Positions 1-12,700 of a stretch of DNA of 64,000 nucleotides are shown here, piece after piece. Origin of the DNA: Sipunculus nudus (lineage: Eukaryota; Annelida; Sipuncula; Golfingiida; Sipunculidae). Position 1 is the first letter of the stretch. The number at the start of each line of letters is the position of its first letter. The position numbers and the translations under genes were made by a program. The stretch is from the NCBI GenBank assembly GCA_026874595.1, contig CM049314.1, positions 30,389,729 through 30,453,728 of the forward strand. The letters are read 5' to 3'. The notes beneath the pieces were generated by a model. It was not told where the DNA came from and searched no databases. It worked only from the letters and a program-made list of their open reading frames with translations.

Positions 1-849
1 TCAGTGATATTTGATCATATCTCTGAGTGCTTTTGTGCTCATCATCAAATGATGCCTTAAGGTTATGCTTTTTGGCTTTAATTTTTAATGGCAGTGACAT
101 AATTTCAGACAAACGGGTTAATTTGCTATAGAGCAATAATATATAGGAACAATTGACTTGCATGTCAAGATATGCCGAAGATAGCATATCACTGAAATTA
201 AATTCGTGGTCAAAGTGGAACAGTGAAAATAAGTTCCGCAGACACATTTCAAGATAATTCAAAAGTTAAACAGTTCAAGAATTCCTAGCTTTGATAGACA
301 CCGACGGGCATGTACGTACCACGTGGAGGTACCTTTTCTCCCGTTGTTAGTGAGTCTGTATAGTTGATGAAAGACTATGAAAGATTATATTTTTTTTAAT
401 GCAAGTTGACAAATATTCAGTGAAATGAGAAAGAAAGGGTTCCTTGAGCTTATATTTATCTTCTTGTAAAATTAGAATGGTGAGTAATGAAAAATCATTT
501 GGATAGATCCCAAGAATTTACGAGGGATATTGATTCAATGATATAGATCTATCAAAACGGGCTTTTGCACTGCATGTCTTGGTAAGCAAATGGAGACTGC
601 AAACTCTACTATTTAGATAATCGAATCATTTAAAATTTGTCCAGAACATTTTTATTACTTATATTCTAATTAAGTATTCTTTTTTTCAGTTTGAAAGAAG
701 AATTACTATCATTGATTGGTCTTTTCCGCTAACATGGTTTCCTTCATATCTTTGGTGTCGGGACTTTCAATTGACTGTTAGAAGAGCACCCAAATCTCAT
801 ATTTTGCATGTGATTTTGGTCTTTCATGAAACGTTCCCATAGTTTAGAT
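1..849. other. AT-rich intergenic sequence
   Basis: No supported gene or recognisable repeat. The right part may contain the decayed 3' end of the adjacent transposase relic. Confidence 0.4.
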
Positions 850-2174
850 TGCTCGTTATCAGTTTTGCTGGCACATATCCTGGATCCGTGCGATACCTCA
901 GGAATTTGTCAACTAGGTAATAAATCTCAAATGAATAAATAATTTTTTTTTAAACATCAAACTGGCCTTGCACCATTTCAATGGTTTTATTGATCAGTTC
1001 CGTTTATGTACGTGGTTTCCACTTCACTGCATGCTTTAGAATGTTATACACCGACACAGAGTTATTATTTGTCCATTTGTTGGGTACAGCACCTTTCAGC
1101 AGTGTTTTGAATATTCCCTCTTTAATCAGACTAATTAGTACATTGATTAGGTATTTGGAGACAGCAGGTGCGCTTTGTTTAGCAGTTTCTTTAAGGTGTG
1201 TACATCTTTCATTAAAAAACAAGAGCACTATGTGAATTAGTCAATCCTTTCTCATTAAACAGAAGGGTTGTTTTTTCCTCTTTATCTACTTTGTTTCTAC
1301 GATAATCATTTGCATTGTGTCAAAGATGCCTTGTACAAAAAACTTGGGTAGCTTGAGGAATAGCTTGTCTGGTTGCTTTCCCAAGGCTTGTTAGTTATCT
1401 ATCCTTATTGTTATGTTATCATCTTGGTAGAGTCCGAAAGCTGCTGAGAGATGGCTGTAAAACGATGCATACGATTCAAACGAGAAATTTTCATGGCGAT
1501 ATATAGGACTAATGAATTGTGGGTGATCATCTGTGCTACTTTTATTGGCGGACTGGTGATTGTAAACACCAGCTGTAGTACCAGCTGTAGTCAAAGGACA
1601 AAACACTGCCAGGCCTGTATACACAGAATCTCTTTATGTCCTTGAGCTGTACGTCCTTGCACATACAGGATCACGGATGGTACACTACTCATAGAGTGGA
1701 CGAGTTCCTGTTCCATGAGATTCGTATAAACCAAGTTCTCAACCGCTTATACATTGTCAGTGACGTTTTTGCTGTTTGTCGGCTTTTCTATTTTACTGGA
1801 TGCTTCTTTCTTCTCCTGCCTGTACTTCCTATTATTTGTTGCACTTCTACAGGAACCATTGATTCTTGATTTCTTTGAGTCATCATGAACTGTTTTGGAT
1901 TATTGTGGGTAGTAAGTCTGCCTACTTCCATCATGGGCCAAAGCGTGTACATTTTACTTGTTTTGGCATTGCTATGAACAGTCTTTCCTGGATAATTGCC
2001 AACGGATTCATACACTGCAACGGTTGTGCTCCATTGAGGACAGTCTGCTGGGGCATTGGACAGAATTGTTACCCTATTTATAGCTGCTGGGGTTATAACA
2101 CGGGTCCACCACCAACAGACTTTCTTCCTTGTATTGTGAATTTCGGGGTTTGTGTACCTTCCTACCATTTGCAC
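850..2174 (-). pseudogene. Decayed MULE-like DDE transposase relic
   Basis: Minus-strand fragments in several frames line up in order like a MULE-type transposase. They are QLKDIKRFCVYRPGSVLSFD (about 1654-1595); STDDHPQFISPIYRHENFSF and ESYASFYSHLSAAFG (about 1540-1450); an ATQVFCTRHL...NANDYRRNKVDK block (about 1345-1285); TNNNSVSVYNILKHAVKWKP (about 1075-1010); and a DPGYVPAK stretch (about 885-860). A 128-codon open stretch (2174-1788) upstream may be the N-terminal part. Frames are broken by several stops and frameshifts, so it is dead. Assignment rests on my memory of the CTRHLK and TNNxxSxN motifs. No terminal repeats were recognised. Confidence 0.5.
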
Positions 2175-2677
2175 CGGATTCTTTGCATCATGAAAATCAT
2201 CATGAAAGTCATTTTTCTCCCAACTGATCTGTGTGGATTGTTATTTTGATTGTTGACAAGAAAGTAAACATTTGTTTAGTGTCCGCCTGGAACTTTATCA
2301 AAACTATGTGAAAGAGTCCTCATTATCTTCTGAGGACAGGATCTTGCATGTCATCTTTGATTATTGATTTTCAAATCCTTGGCAATGCACTGGTTTGATG
2401 TGACTTAATAAGTCACAGGGTACTTGTTTGTAGTGGGGAAAAATCACTGTCATATATATGTAACTGATAAAACACTCTTGGGGTGATAATCTCAATCTCT
2501 ACTTTTGGCACCAGTGGAGAGAAATGACTTGCCCGAAAGCCGGCCTGTATACACTGTGGGCATTTCCATCATGGTCCACTTCAGTGTCATATATATATAT
2601 ATATACTAGTATATTGATCACACAATATGAATTCAATACATCTTGATAATAGTGCTCTACCATGTGGTAACGTTTTA

Positions 2678-2761
<84 letters not shown>

Positions 2762-3773
2762 TTCCAATTTCTGAAATATCTCAATGATAAATAATTCCCA
2801 ATATTTTAAATTAATTATGTTGTAATCATTCAAGATGTGATATGAAGTGTTGAGCATGTGTTATCTATTTAGCATGGCAAGTAAAACACTTTACCACCTG
2901 TTTTATTCTTTTACCCTTTTTTATGAATGGGACTGACATGAAATAAATATTGTCCAGTTACCTGAGGGTGCTCGTATAGTGGCGACACCTGTATTCATGG
3001 ACAGAGACTATATCCTAACGTAGACTGGCACCAAGTTTAAATTTATAAGAGAGTTAGTACAAGTCCATCTAAACTTGGGAAACACATTTTTCGAGACCGG
3101 AACTGGGGAAATCCTGTGGGACCATACATGTGAAATATTAATTTCTCTTAGATATTGAAAAAATAAGGTCAGCGTATTCAACAGATATTAAATTGCTGAC
3201 TTATAAAGCAACAAGTGTTTATTTTATTGCTGAAAATGTGCAATTTGTGCAAGAATAATAGGCTCTTATGTTGATTTTCGCTTTGTTTATCTGTTGTAAA
3301 AACAAAATTTACGATATGGTCCTTAAAGCAACACACGGTAGCGAACAGTGAAATAGCCGCCAGTTAACCGACTGATCTGCTGAGCCGGCATGTCAGGGAC
3401 CAGCGGATGAAAATAAGCGGGAAGTTAAATAACAAGTATGAACTCTTGAAATATCCCATATAACCCTCAGAATATACCCAAAAGACACACCTGTAATCAA
3501 AATGAATTATTACCATTTATTTTAATACCCATGTATTAACATTATGATTTAACCCGAACTTGCACTTGCAGAACTGCCACTGTCCAGACCTCAAACTTGC
3601 TCAAGCTTTGACGTCAGTGAAGTTCAACCGCTCAGAGTATTGTGTCCCCAGCGGGCTAGCTTGTACCCGCTGAGGTTTACCTTGTTTTACTCTGTGACAG
3701 ATTGTGGTGTCACACCTCTAGTGAGACATGCTAATTCATTGCACCATACTGGGGTCCGCCTAAACACCCAAAA
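2175..3773. other. Intergenic sequence with TA microsatellite
   Basis: Contains a (TA)n tract at 2682-2758 and short AT runs near 2590. A segment at 2521-2585 resembles, in the same orientation, parts of the relic at 1605-1950 (GCCTGTATACAC and CTTCCATCATGG matches). No gene seen. Confidence 0.4.
2682..2758. repeat. (TA)n microsatellite
   Basis: Uninterrupted TA dinucleotide tract of about 77 bp. Confidence 0.98.
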
Positions 3774-4204
3774 CACCGGTGTTTTGGGTACGTGTGACGA
3801 AACACCACGAAACACCCTTTTAAATTCAAACTTGAAGCAAAACACTGGTATCAGTTAATAAATCATCATCTGTTGCATATGTTAATGCGGAATTGTGCCA
3901 CTATTCTGTAAAATAAAAGAAAGCAATTTTGTTTTGTACAACTGACAAGTGCGCTGCTTGATTGCGAGTTGCGCCACTAGGGGGCAGGGTCATAGCTGGC
4001 ATAAATGGCTGCAGTGGGCGCCGGTGAACTGACCAGGGCACGAAACACTCGTTTTTATCTTTATGTCATAAATTTATGAAACAAAATTTGCAGATATATA
4101 TCCATATGATGATTATTTATAGATTGATGTTATGTTTTGGGTTCAGGTTTGAAGTTAAGTGGGTGTTTCGTGATGTTTTGTCTCAGATACCCAAAACACT
4201 GGTG
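3774..4204. mobile_element. MITE with about 55-bp imperfect inverted ends
   Basis: The left end, beginning CACCGGTGTTTTGGGTA at 3774, pairs with the right end TACCCAAAACACTGGTG ending at 4204. Pairing continues inward through ACGAAACACC / GTGTTTCGTG and TTCAAAC / GTTTGAA. No coding capacity; family not assigned and no clear target duplication. It carries a CTCF-like motif in its interior. Confidence 0.7.
3971..3989 (+). promoter_or_regulatory. CTCF-like consensus site inside a MITE
   Basis: The sequence GCGCCACTAGGGGGCAGGG matches the bilaterian CTCF core CCASYAGRKGGCRS at every position. CTCF is present in most bilaterians. Occupancy here is not known. Confidence 0.45.
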
Positions 4205-5558
4205 CTTCAACATCAATGTCCTATTGAGTCATACAAGAAGAGTTATGTCTCAAAGGATATTTTATAAATCGTCAATAAAAATGGCGCATGCCGCAATAAC
4301 TGACAAAAATCGGACTAGCCAACAGAAAGAGACGTAGCGTCTGGGTCATGAGGTCAAATATTTGGAAATATGCGGCAGAGTTATAAAGTTATGCGTAGGT
4401 AAACTATTTGACTAGATAATTCTTTCCCCGACTATTGCACCTTATTTTCAGAATATCATATTAATGACTCAAACTTCCATGATCGTCTTTATGAAAGAAC
4501 TGATCGGGGATGCCATTGTCCAAATTCTGACGTTTCGCCGCGATTGAGATTTTGGAGCGGGTGCTCACAAAACCTCCAGCTTTTCGTGGACCCTTAAAGG
4601 GGATCTCCAGTCGAAAGCAACGTTAACTGCTCGTGCTTCATATCATCTCGACGCAACGTCAACAAGGTGTAAATCACGGGCTTGCAAAGGCCAGGAGATC
4701 ATAATGTATGACATGTGATCGCCAACATCGCCCTTGCTAACATACGAAGAAACGCAATGATCTGAATAACAGTGTTATCTTAAGAGGTTAATTAGCTAAG
4801 TGACGGGAAGTGACCCGCATGCATCACTACACTTGCCTGCCGCACACAGGTGGGAGATGTGATCGTTTGATACGTCTGACCGATTACAGGCTCTTGGCCT
4901 CGTTGATCACCATGTCAGCGTTTGATGATATATTAACTGCGAACTGGTATCACTGCCAAGGGTTCCAAGCATGACAATAAACGGGATTATGACATTATTC
5001 CATGATATAAACCGGTCAGATTTACCATTATATATATAGGAAACGGTTTGGGATTTCAGATTTATTTGACAATAAACAGGATTTACTATTAACCAATATG
5101 ACACAAAGTGGGCTCGACTGTATATAGATCCAGTGATCAGAGCTTTTCGTTAGATGGATATTTTTCAAGCTTCCAATCTTACCAGACTGAAACCCTAAGC
5201 TTATTTTTACTGCACTGAAATATGTGTATAAATTATAATATAGCTGTAATAAAAATAACTGTAATGACATTGATGTATTTGTGCACTTTGAATTTACTTA
5301 GTGGTGCACAGGTGCACCTTACCATAAAAAAGTATTTCATACACTGTTTATATGTTTGATGTTTATTATTTTATAATAAATGTACCTTGTAAAGCACTTA
5401 TGAACACTCGTTATTGGTGGGCGCTGTTCTGGCCTAAAACAGGCTAAAACAGCCAATTTATAATGATCCCACTAATGCCTTCCAAAGTTTCTTCCGAACT
5501 ACCTTCTTGGATTCTCTGTTAACATCGGAAATTACCTTGTTTTGAGCTGTATATCAGC
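4205..5558. other. Intergenic sequence, locally CpG-containing
   Basis: 4490-4880 is richer in G+C and CpG than its surroundings and could contain the missing non-coding first exon or promoter of the SBNO-like gene, but no donor could be chosen with confidence. The rest is AT-rich without recognised features. Confidence 0.3.
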
Positions 5559-5570
5559 CAGACATGGGGT

Positions 5571-5720
5571 AATAGTAATAAGTAATAGTAATAGTAATAG
5601 ACTATTACAGCTTTTTCCATGTAATACTAAATAGTAATAGTAATAGTAATAGACTCAAAAATTTTAGCTGTAATAGTAATAGAAACAGAAGGCAAAGTAA
5701 TAGAGTAATACATATTACTT
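5571..5720. repeat. TAATAG hexamer array, left subterminal
   Basis: Runs of GTAATA/TAATAG interrupted by short unique spacers, including an inverted CTATTACAG. The zone ends with inverted copies (ATTACTTTCTATTACTTC). Confidence 0.9.
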
Positions 5721-7253
5721 TCTATTACTTCCTGTGAGCCCCTTGATCATGAAGCATATCAGCAAATAATGCTGAAGACACTCAATTCTTGTCCAGGAAG
5801 TGCCTGTTGTTGAGGCAAGCATGGGCCAACTGCCACACTGCTGTTGACCACTGGTGCTAATTACATAAGAGTACTGGACAGAGCAGGTCACAGCCAAATA
5901 GGTAACCTGGCACAATCTGACCTTTGATTAGTAAACCATGGATAAACAGAGGAATGTTTGATGTTATGAGACAGATAAATTGTGTATTATTATATTGACA
6001 TGTACATCTTATCTCACATCCATCAATCCATATGCATATTCTGAAATGTACCTAGATTTATTTTCACAAGCCAGTTTGCATTTTAATCATACAGATTGCA
6101 ATAACACACATTTAAGAAAAATAGAATATGGAACCAGATGTAGTTGCAGTGCAGACCCAAAATGTTCATGATAAGCTTATGGTGTTTTCACTACCCATAA
6201 CATATGGAAGCCTACAATGCTATATAAACTCATACCAGTACTACAATCACTTTGATAAAGTCATACTGCAGGCACATGTATTATCTATTTAATTTATATA
6301 AATATTCTTTTAAAATAATTCTTTTAATACTTGTCTGTTATTTCATAGTACCAATTTTGCAGACCTTCATTCAGTATCTAAAATTATGTTAATTTATATT
6401 TTGAAAATTAAATGAACAATTTTGTTAAGATATTAATTTATTTGTAATATAATATGAGAATATAAGTAACTGTTAATATTTTATTATTTCACTGAAATTT
6501 TCATATCAAATAATTAGATCCTGTTATGTACAAAATTTAAAGTGTAAGATTGTTGAATACCAAATTAATTGTGAAAGTGATATAAATAATATTTTATTTG
6601 TTTTGTAAAATTGATATAAGTTTAAATCACTCTCCATATTCCTAAATTATCCTATGCTGGTTTTGCTGCAATGAAGAAGGGCATGCCTGAAGAATAAAAG
6701 CCATGCATGCTACCATTATTGTAAAGTTTACCACCTCTCTGTTCACTCTCAAGATGTACTATGTGATAAAATAAAACATGGCATCATATCCAAATGAACA
6801 TATATACACTTGAGAAGATGGGGTACTTTTGTCTCCAGTTCAGAATCCTTCCAGAATCTTGATGTAAACAGTAGAAACAGGACACAGCCCTACCAAAATT
6901 CATCTCCTGATACATACATAAAGGACTAAATAGTCAGCTTTGATACTAAATATTAATATGACATAATCATGAATAATTTCTTTGGAGACCATTTTAAGTT
7001 ACACTGAAAATCTTTATTTATTAATTATGCGTAAGAAGATTAAATCTTAACAGAAGTATGTACTATAAAATAAATTTATGTGAAATATATATGAAAATAA
7101 TAAAAAATGTACAAGTATGCATATAATTATAAATCAATATTTTACATATGCCAGGGTCTTTACAATGGGTTGCTTTTAAATTACATGTATTCAAGAGTTC
7201 ATACAATTATCTTATAATTTCGACTTGAAACGCCCCAATAATCATTGAGGTTT

Positions 7254-7255
<2 letters not shown>

Positions 7256-7297
<42 letters not shown>
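7256..7297. repeat. (TA)n microsatellite
   Basis: TA dinucleotide tract of about 42 bp inside the hAT-type element. Confidence 0.97.
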
Positions 7298-7299
<2 letters not shown>

Positions 7300-7494
7300 A
7301 GAATTAAAGAAGTTGAAATAATTAAGATCTCCAGTATCATTAGACTTGTTAATGACAGACACAGTATAAGAAAATTGTGTAGGTAACTGGATATAGGTGC
7401 TTCTAATATTAATATATAATATAAAAATGTGATTGCAGTGCTGGTTTATAGCACTCATGGCTGCGCAAAGTCTAGAATCCTCCCATCAGTTTAT

Positions 7495-7645
7495 GTAATA
7501 GTAATAGTAATAGTAATAGATACCCCAGTAATAGTAATAGTAATAGTAATAGAAGATAAAATGTGGTAATAGTAATAGTAATAGTAATATCAGAAATTGA
7601 AAGTAATAGTAATAGTAATAGTAATAGAACAACTGTAATAGACCC
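7495..7645. repeat. TAATAG hexamer array, right subterminal
   Basis: Four blocks of (GTAATA)n separated by short spacers such as GATACCCCA and GAAGATAAAATGTG, running up to the right terminal inverted repeat. Confidence 0.9.
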
Positions 7646-7653
7646 CATGTCTG

Positions 7654-9471
7654 ATATCAGCCACAAATAAAGATTTAAGTGACTGTGCTTTATGACAGGG
7701 CCTCTTATGAAATTCAATGGCAGAAACAGTAATTTTTTTTTTGAATGACCAAGAAATTTAGCTAAATATTGTGTTTAAATATAAAAACAAGACTCACTTT
7801 TAGCTAGGGCTAGGCTGGCATGGGCTGTGCTGCTGCCCCTGTTCACTGATGTTCTGGCTTCTGCATCGTACCTATGGGTGTTGTTGCTCTCAGGTCTCCT
7901 CCCCTCTTCTTACTTGCCCCCCTGGGTTGCTCTGGTCTCTGCTTGGCTTTGTGTCATCTGCATCTACAACTCCAGTCTAAGTTCTACACCTAGGGAGCAC
8001 CCAGTGAACGGGTCCAAATCCCTTCTAACTGGAGCACTCAGAGGGCTTCATACATCTTCATTCAGTTAGTCAAGTAAGCCCTTTGTCTTTCCTGAATATA
8101 CTAATAAACATTTAAACTGATGACTTAGTGTATAAAATACTGATTTTGGCATTTATTTCTCTCCTGTCAAGCTGCCATTGGCAGTGTTAGTAACTGATTT
8201 GGCCAACAGGTGGCTATAACTTTCCCTCAAATCATACTATAGAATAAAAATTTTTTTACTGGCAAAAAAACGTATTAGTCATATTGTGAACAGAATAGAT
8301 ATGTAAATTATTTGATATGTCAGTTGTTCTTGTAAATAATATTTTTTACCCTATTAATCTTATAATCATATGCTAGTTTTCATTTTAAACATCTGAAATA
8401 TTCAGGAATGTCAAATAAACCTTGTTGATTCCATTGTGCTTTAGGTTGAATTTTGTTGGTTTTTAGTGATTTCCTGTGAATAGTCTGACCCTTTCATGTC
8501 TTCAAATGCTAACCACAGGATAAACTCTTCAGTACATGAACAAGATTAATAAAAAAACTGAAGCTGCTCTTCTTGCTTATTCTTTTCCTTACCTGTGTTT
8601 AGGAAAATCAAGCACAGGTCTATCAAAGTCACGATCAAAGTAGGTGAACAATAATTGATAACGAAACAAACCATTTTTAATTAGAATAAAAAAAATTGAT
8701 TGAGAGAAGAATATTTTATAAATGAGAAAGATGAAGACATCCAAACATATGATAAATTTGATTTAGGTTGGCTGAATTAACCAATGTATTTTTATATCAA
8801 CTAATATTTGTGAAGCGATAAACGATGAGACTGCCAAAAATAAATTTCTTGAACCCACAGACATATATCACATTATTTGTGAAGTGATGTCAAACATTAA
8901 ACATGATCCCAGGCATGTGTGTTGCCTCCGTCAGGAGGGTATGCATTTATCCTTGTTTGTGTGTGTTGTTTGTTCACAACATAACTCGCACAGTCATGAA
9001 TAGGATTTCATAAATTTTCAGGCCGTGTCAAGAATGGGCATATTTAGAATTGGTTAGAATTTTGGTGTGGATCTGATACATGATCCAAATTAAGGAACAT
9101 CATCAGTGAATATTCACAAATTTCCGGTGACTGCAGTCACTATGCATGAATGAACCTGGGAATATGGGTTCAATAAAAGAACGCAAACACGAGTTTTGGG
9201 GTATCCCAGGATAGCCCCCCACCCCCCAACATGGCAAAAGCTTTACATTCCTTAGAATATAAATTTCTAGTAAATTATATATATTTTTTAAATCTTGATA
9301 TGGTATTTCCTTTTATGTCCTCAAACCTCCAGCTTTTTCTTTTGTTTGCCCTGCCCTTATTTTCAACTACTAACTTTTACTTGCTCAGGCTAGTGATTAA
9401 CCATTAATGTTCAGCCCTGCTCTATATTACTCTTGCTGGTCTAAATTCATATTAATTTCTTCACTTTACAG
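7654..9471. other. Upstream flank of SBNO-like coding exon 1
   Basis: Contains the first copy of an interspersed repeat at about 7890-8070. Otherwise AT-rich with no supported exon; ends in the polypyrimidine tract and acceptor of coding exon 1. Confidence 0.4.
7890..8070 (+). repeat. Unclassified interspersed repeat, copy 1
   Basis: Shares an ordered series of blocks with 10440-10605: CTTGCCCCC, GGGAGCACCCAG/GGGAGTGCCCAG, GGGTCC, TGGAGCA, GAGGGCTT, ATACATCTTCA and GTCAGTCA-like ends. Family unknown. Confidence 0.6.
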
Positions 9472-9701
9472 ATATTATCAAAGATGGATCCTCTACAGCA
9501 GTCAGCTGCCATGAACATGGCACTGCAGTACCAGGCGATGCTGGGGCTGCCGCCGTTAACAAATGTTGGGGCTCAGCTGAATTTGACTCCAGCAGGGACA
9601 GCGGCTCAGCCTGTGATTGTGGACCGCACGCTAGACCCACAAGCTGAGATAGCAGATGAATTCAACAAGATTGCCCAGGAGGGAGTGCAAGAGGCAGTCA
9701 G
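9472..9701 (+). CDS. SBNO: SBNO-like exon 1 (first coding; ATG at 9484)
   Basis: Acceptor TTTACAG ends at 9471; donor CAG|GTATGA at 9702. The ATG at 9484 is the first in frame and opens [17 protein letters not shown]. The exon holds 12 nt of 5'UTR and 72 codons plus two bases (AG). The peptide is Ala/Gln/Leu-rich and low in recognisable motifs, ending [15 protein letters not shown]. Open reading continues about 58 nt past the donor, but joining at the donor restores the family motif in exon 2. The following intron (9702-10937) contains an unclassified repeat at 10440-10605 and a repeat tail next to exon 2. Confidence 0.85.
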
Positions 9702-12700
9702 GTATGAAACAAATAGTGACAGTCACTTAGATTTTCTTTTAAATATCAGCCTCACATGAAGCAAAAGGAGGAGCATTGTGTTCAGTTGATTCTGTTTGCC
9801 TCAAAATTCCTAAAAAAATGGTATTTTGTAGTTTAAATATAATATGATGAATATCTTAGTAGGAGTGTGAAATTCTGTTTGAGGTGTAAACCTGAAAATG
9901 ATTAAATTGCAAGTCTAAATCCCCCTGCAGATATCCCAAGTTGCCAGTTTTTTTTTTGTCTTTTTTGCAGGATTATTTACCTGTAGGGGTTTAAGATGTG
10001 ATTTAATGGCAATCTATGCAGCACAATTTATGATGTTAATCAGGCATCATAAAATCTCCCTTCTGTCTGCCTCAGAAAGGCAAACACATGCATGGAAAAA
10101 CATTTTTCATTCATACCTTTCCATTGGAAAGTGATCTAACAGGGGTTTTCCCTGCATTAGTAGTAATGACAACAACACAGAAACTACATATCTATTCATT
10201 ATGGTAGCTGCATGGTGCCCCATGCTGATTTTGCTCGGCAGTGCTGGTGCAGTCATAGAGCAGTGTGATAGGCTCAAAGCAGCAGGGCCATCAGAGAGAC
10301 AAGTATCAGTCATAATCCCAGTCCGGTCCTTATATTGTAGGAGAATATGTTATTTGCCAGTTTGGTAAGTTACCATGGCTTCGATCCAATCACAGTGTAC
10401 ATGACAAAATATTTTCTGGTTTCGCCATCAACTGCTTAGACATCTCTACTTGCCCCCTGGCCATCTTGGTGGCTAGATTGACTTCTTGCTTAACTTGATG
10501 GCATCTTTGTGGTCAAAATTTTCAAAATTATGCCTGGGGAGTGCCCAGGGTATGGGTCCTACAAATTGGAGCATGTGGAGGGCTTAATACATCTTCAGTC
10601 AGTCATCAGAGAGAAGGTATTGCAGGAATGGTCCATTTAGACTCTGTTTGAAATATGGGAGGTTAATTTAAAGCAATATTTGATTATATTTCATTACTCT
10701 TTATTAATTATCTAATGCAAAGCAAAACAAGTGTCTGACAGGGTGCAAGATTCGAACAATATTTCATTAATTCAATACATGAAATATTTTAATTCCATGT
10801 TTAATCCTTCATTTGGACACATTAAACTGGGATGACACTGAGTTAGATTTGTTTTAATTTTCCTCATTTTGCACCTGTTTCGTGATCATATATAACAGCT
10901 GAGCGCCGTGATCCATGGGTCTTTTGTTTTATTTCAGTGATGAAGTCTTCTCTCACTATCAACACAGAGAAATCATACCGGGTGCCCTGCCTCACCCAGG
11001 AGACATTGTTGAAGCTGGATCACTGGCAGTAAGTGGTCACAACAATATCAGAGACTGCATGTCTCAGCTACCTGCCTGCCCTCTTCACTATAGTGGACTG
11101 ATCCACTTTTCCCCTATCACACAGTAGGCTGCCCTAAAAATCAGGAGTGATTAGAGTGATTACTTGTTCACAAGCTGGCCTGGGTAATGGATTGGCTTTC
11201 ATCCAGCTATGACCAGCCTATGCATTGGGCCTATGGCATTGGGCAAGTCACTTATTAGTAAATAAGGAAACAGATGAAGTTAAGGCACTGACAAAGCTTT
11301 ATAGCTTTGCAGCTCTCTGTATTTTAGTTTAGCATTTACTAAAGGCCATTATAGCATGCTTCAACTTTAGTGATAATATTTATTCTAAATACAGGCATAT
11401 ACAGCTATTTTGTGACGTAAAACTAAATTTATGTGTTGTTGTACCTTATGCATGGGAGAAATGCTTCAAAGTTACTCACACAACAGTTACAGGTAACAAC
11501 AGAGCAAGAATTTTCTTATGTCACTGTCAGATGAACATGGAGCAGTTAGTTTGAAAGTGGAACAGTTCAGATGAAAGAGTAACAGTTAAGGTAACCTTGA
11601 ACTGGTTATGTGAAATTGGTATTGTTTTGGTGTTATGGGCACTCTTTTCCAATCTGAAACAGTTTAGGTGAAATACAACTGTTAAGGTGAAATTGAACAG
11701 TTAAGATGACATAGGAATTGACAAAAGTCAGAAGGTGGCAAAAGTTGGTAAAGATAACTGTTGAATGTGAAAACAGAATAGCAAAATTAGAACTCTGACT
11801 GTATTTGGCTGTATTACTTTTCAAGTATAGGAAAGGTGATATATTGATGAGATTACCCCTTAAAAAGACAGTAGAGCACCAAGTTAATGCATTTTATTTT
11901 ATAAATCGTTTATCAGAAAACAAAAATTTTACAACCTAAAATATCATTAAAATGTTTCATCAATAAGTAAAGTTCATGATCTAAAATTAATGTTTACCAT
12001 AGAGATATAGAACATGAATACACAAAAACAGTCGGATACTCTGTATGGAAATCAAACCCAAGACCTTCTGATTGAAGGTCGTCTGCTTTACCACTGAGCT
12101 AACAGGGATCTCCAACCCCTCTGGGTATTAGCACACTTTCATATGAACCAGTGAAGTGACGTCACAGTAATGATGGCAAGGTATTAAATACTATGTGTGT
12201 CGACACAGCAACATTGCATGCAGCAGGGATAACTGATGGCCTTTTTTATGTTGTGCATTATATATTATAATTTATAGAGAGATGTATAAATAGCAATTCT
12301 TGTCCACTGCATAGAGATGTAGAAGTTAGAACATGAATACACAGAAAATGTGTGATCACTCCGTTTGGGAATCAAACCCATGATCTTCTGATTGCTGGTC
12401 ATTCATACATCTCTCTAATGTTTACCATTTTAATTTGATGACATAATAAATTAAGTAAAAGTCAGTAATACTGAAGAATTCCTTGGTCATATCATTATAT
12501 TACATGTATATATTTGGTTGTTGACATTGGTAGGAGTCTTACACCTTTCCGGATTCTTCACTGACAACTGAATCTGTGATGGTGTTTTACACCACAATTA
12601 ATCTAAACTGTAGAGGAGCCTAACCTAACCAGTGTCCCCTGAAGAGTTTTATAAGTAGTCATCCACTGTATTATCATTACTGGTTTGATTTTCTGCAGGC

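Larger units (their letters stand above)
5559..7653. mobile_element. Non-autonomous hAT-type element with hexamer subterminal arrays
   Basis: Perfect 12-bp terminal inverted repeats: CAGACATGGGGT at 5559-5570 and its complement at 7642-7653. These are flanked by a perfect 8-bp direct repeat ATATCAGC at 5551-5558 and 7654-7661. An 8-bp target duplication and termini starting CAG are hAT-superfamily traits. Both subterminal zones are packed with TAATAG hexamers (about 5571-5715 and 7495-7640), all in the same + orientation. The 1.8-kb interior is AT-rich, with a TA microsatellite at 7256-7297 and no transposase frame. Confidence 0.8.

Noticed and set aside
1004-1228. Intact small gene of 74 codons (minus)
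   Set aside because: Its sequence matches one fragment of the transposase relic, and the frame is closed by a stop inside the motif region, so it is a pseudogene piece.
7207-7717. Minus-strand frames rich in Tyr-Ile and Leu
   Set aside because: Translations of TA and TAATAG microsatellites, not proteins.
12035-12118. Possible tRNA gene (minus)
   Set aside because: A- and B-box-like sequences are present, but the acceptor stem does not close and the anticodon loop lacks the usual U33; it fits a tRNA-derived SINE.
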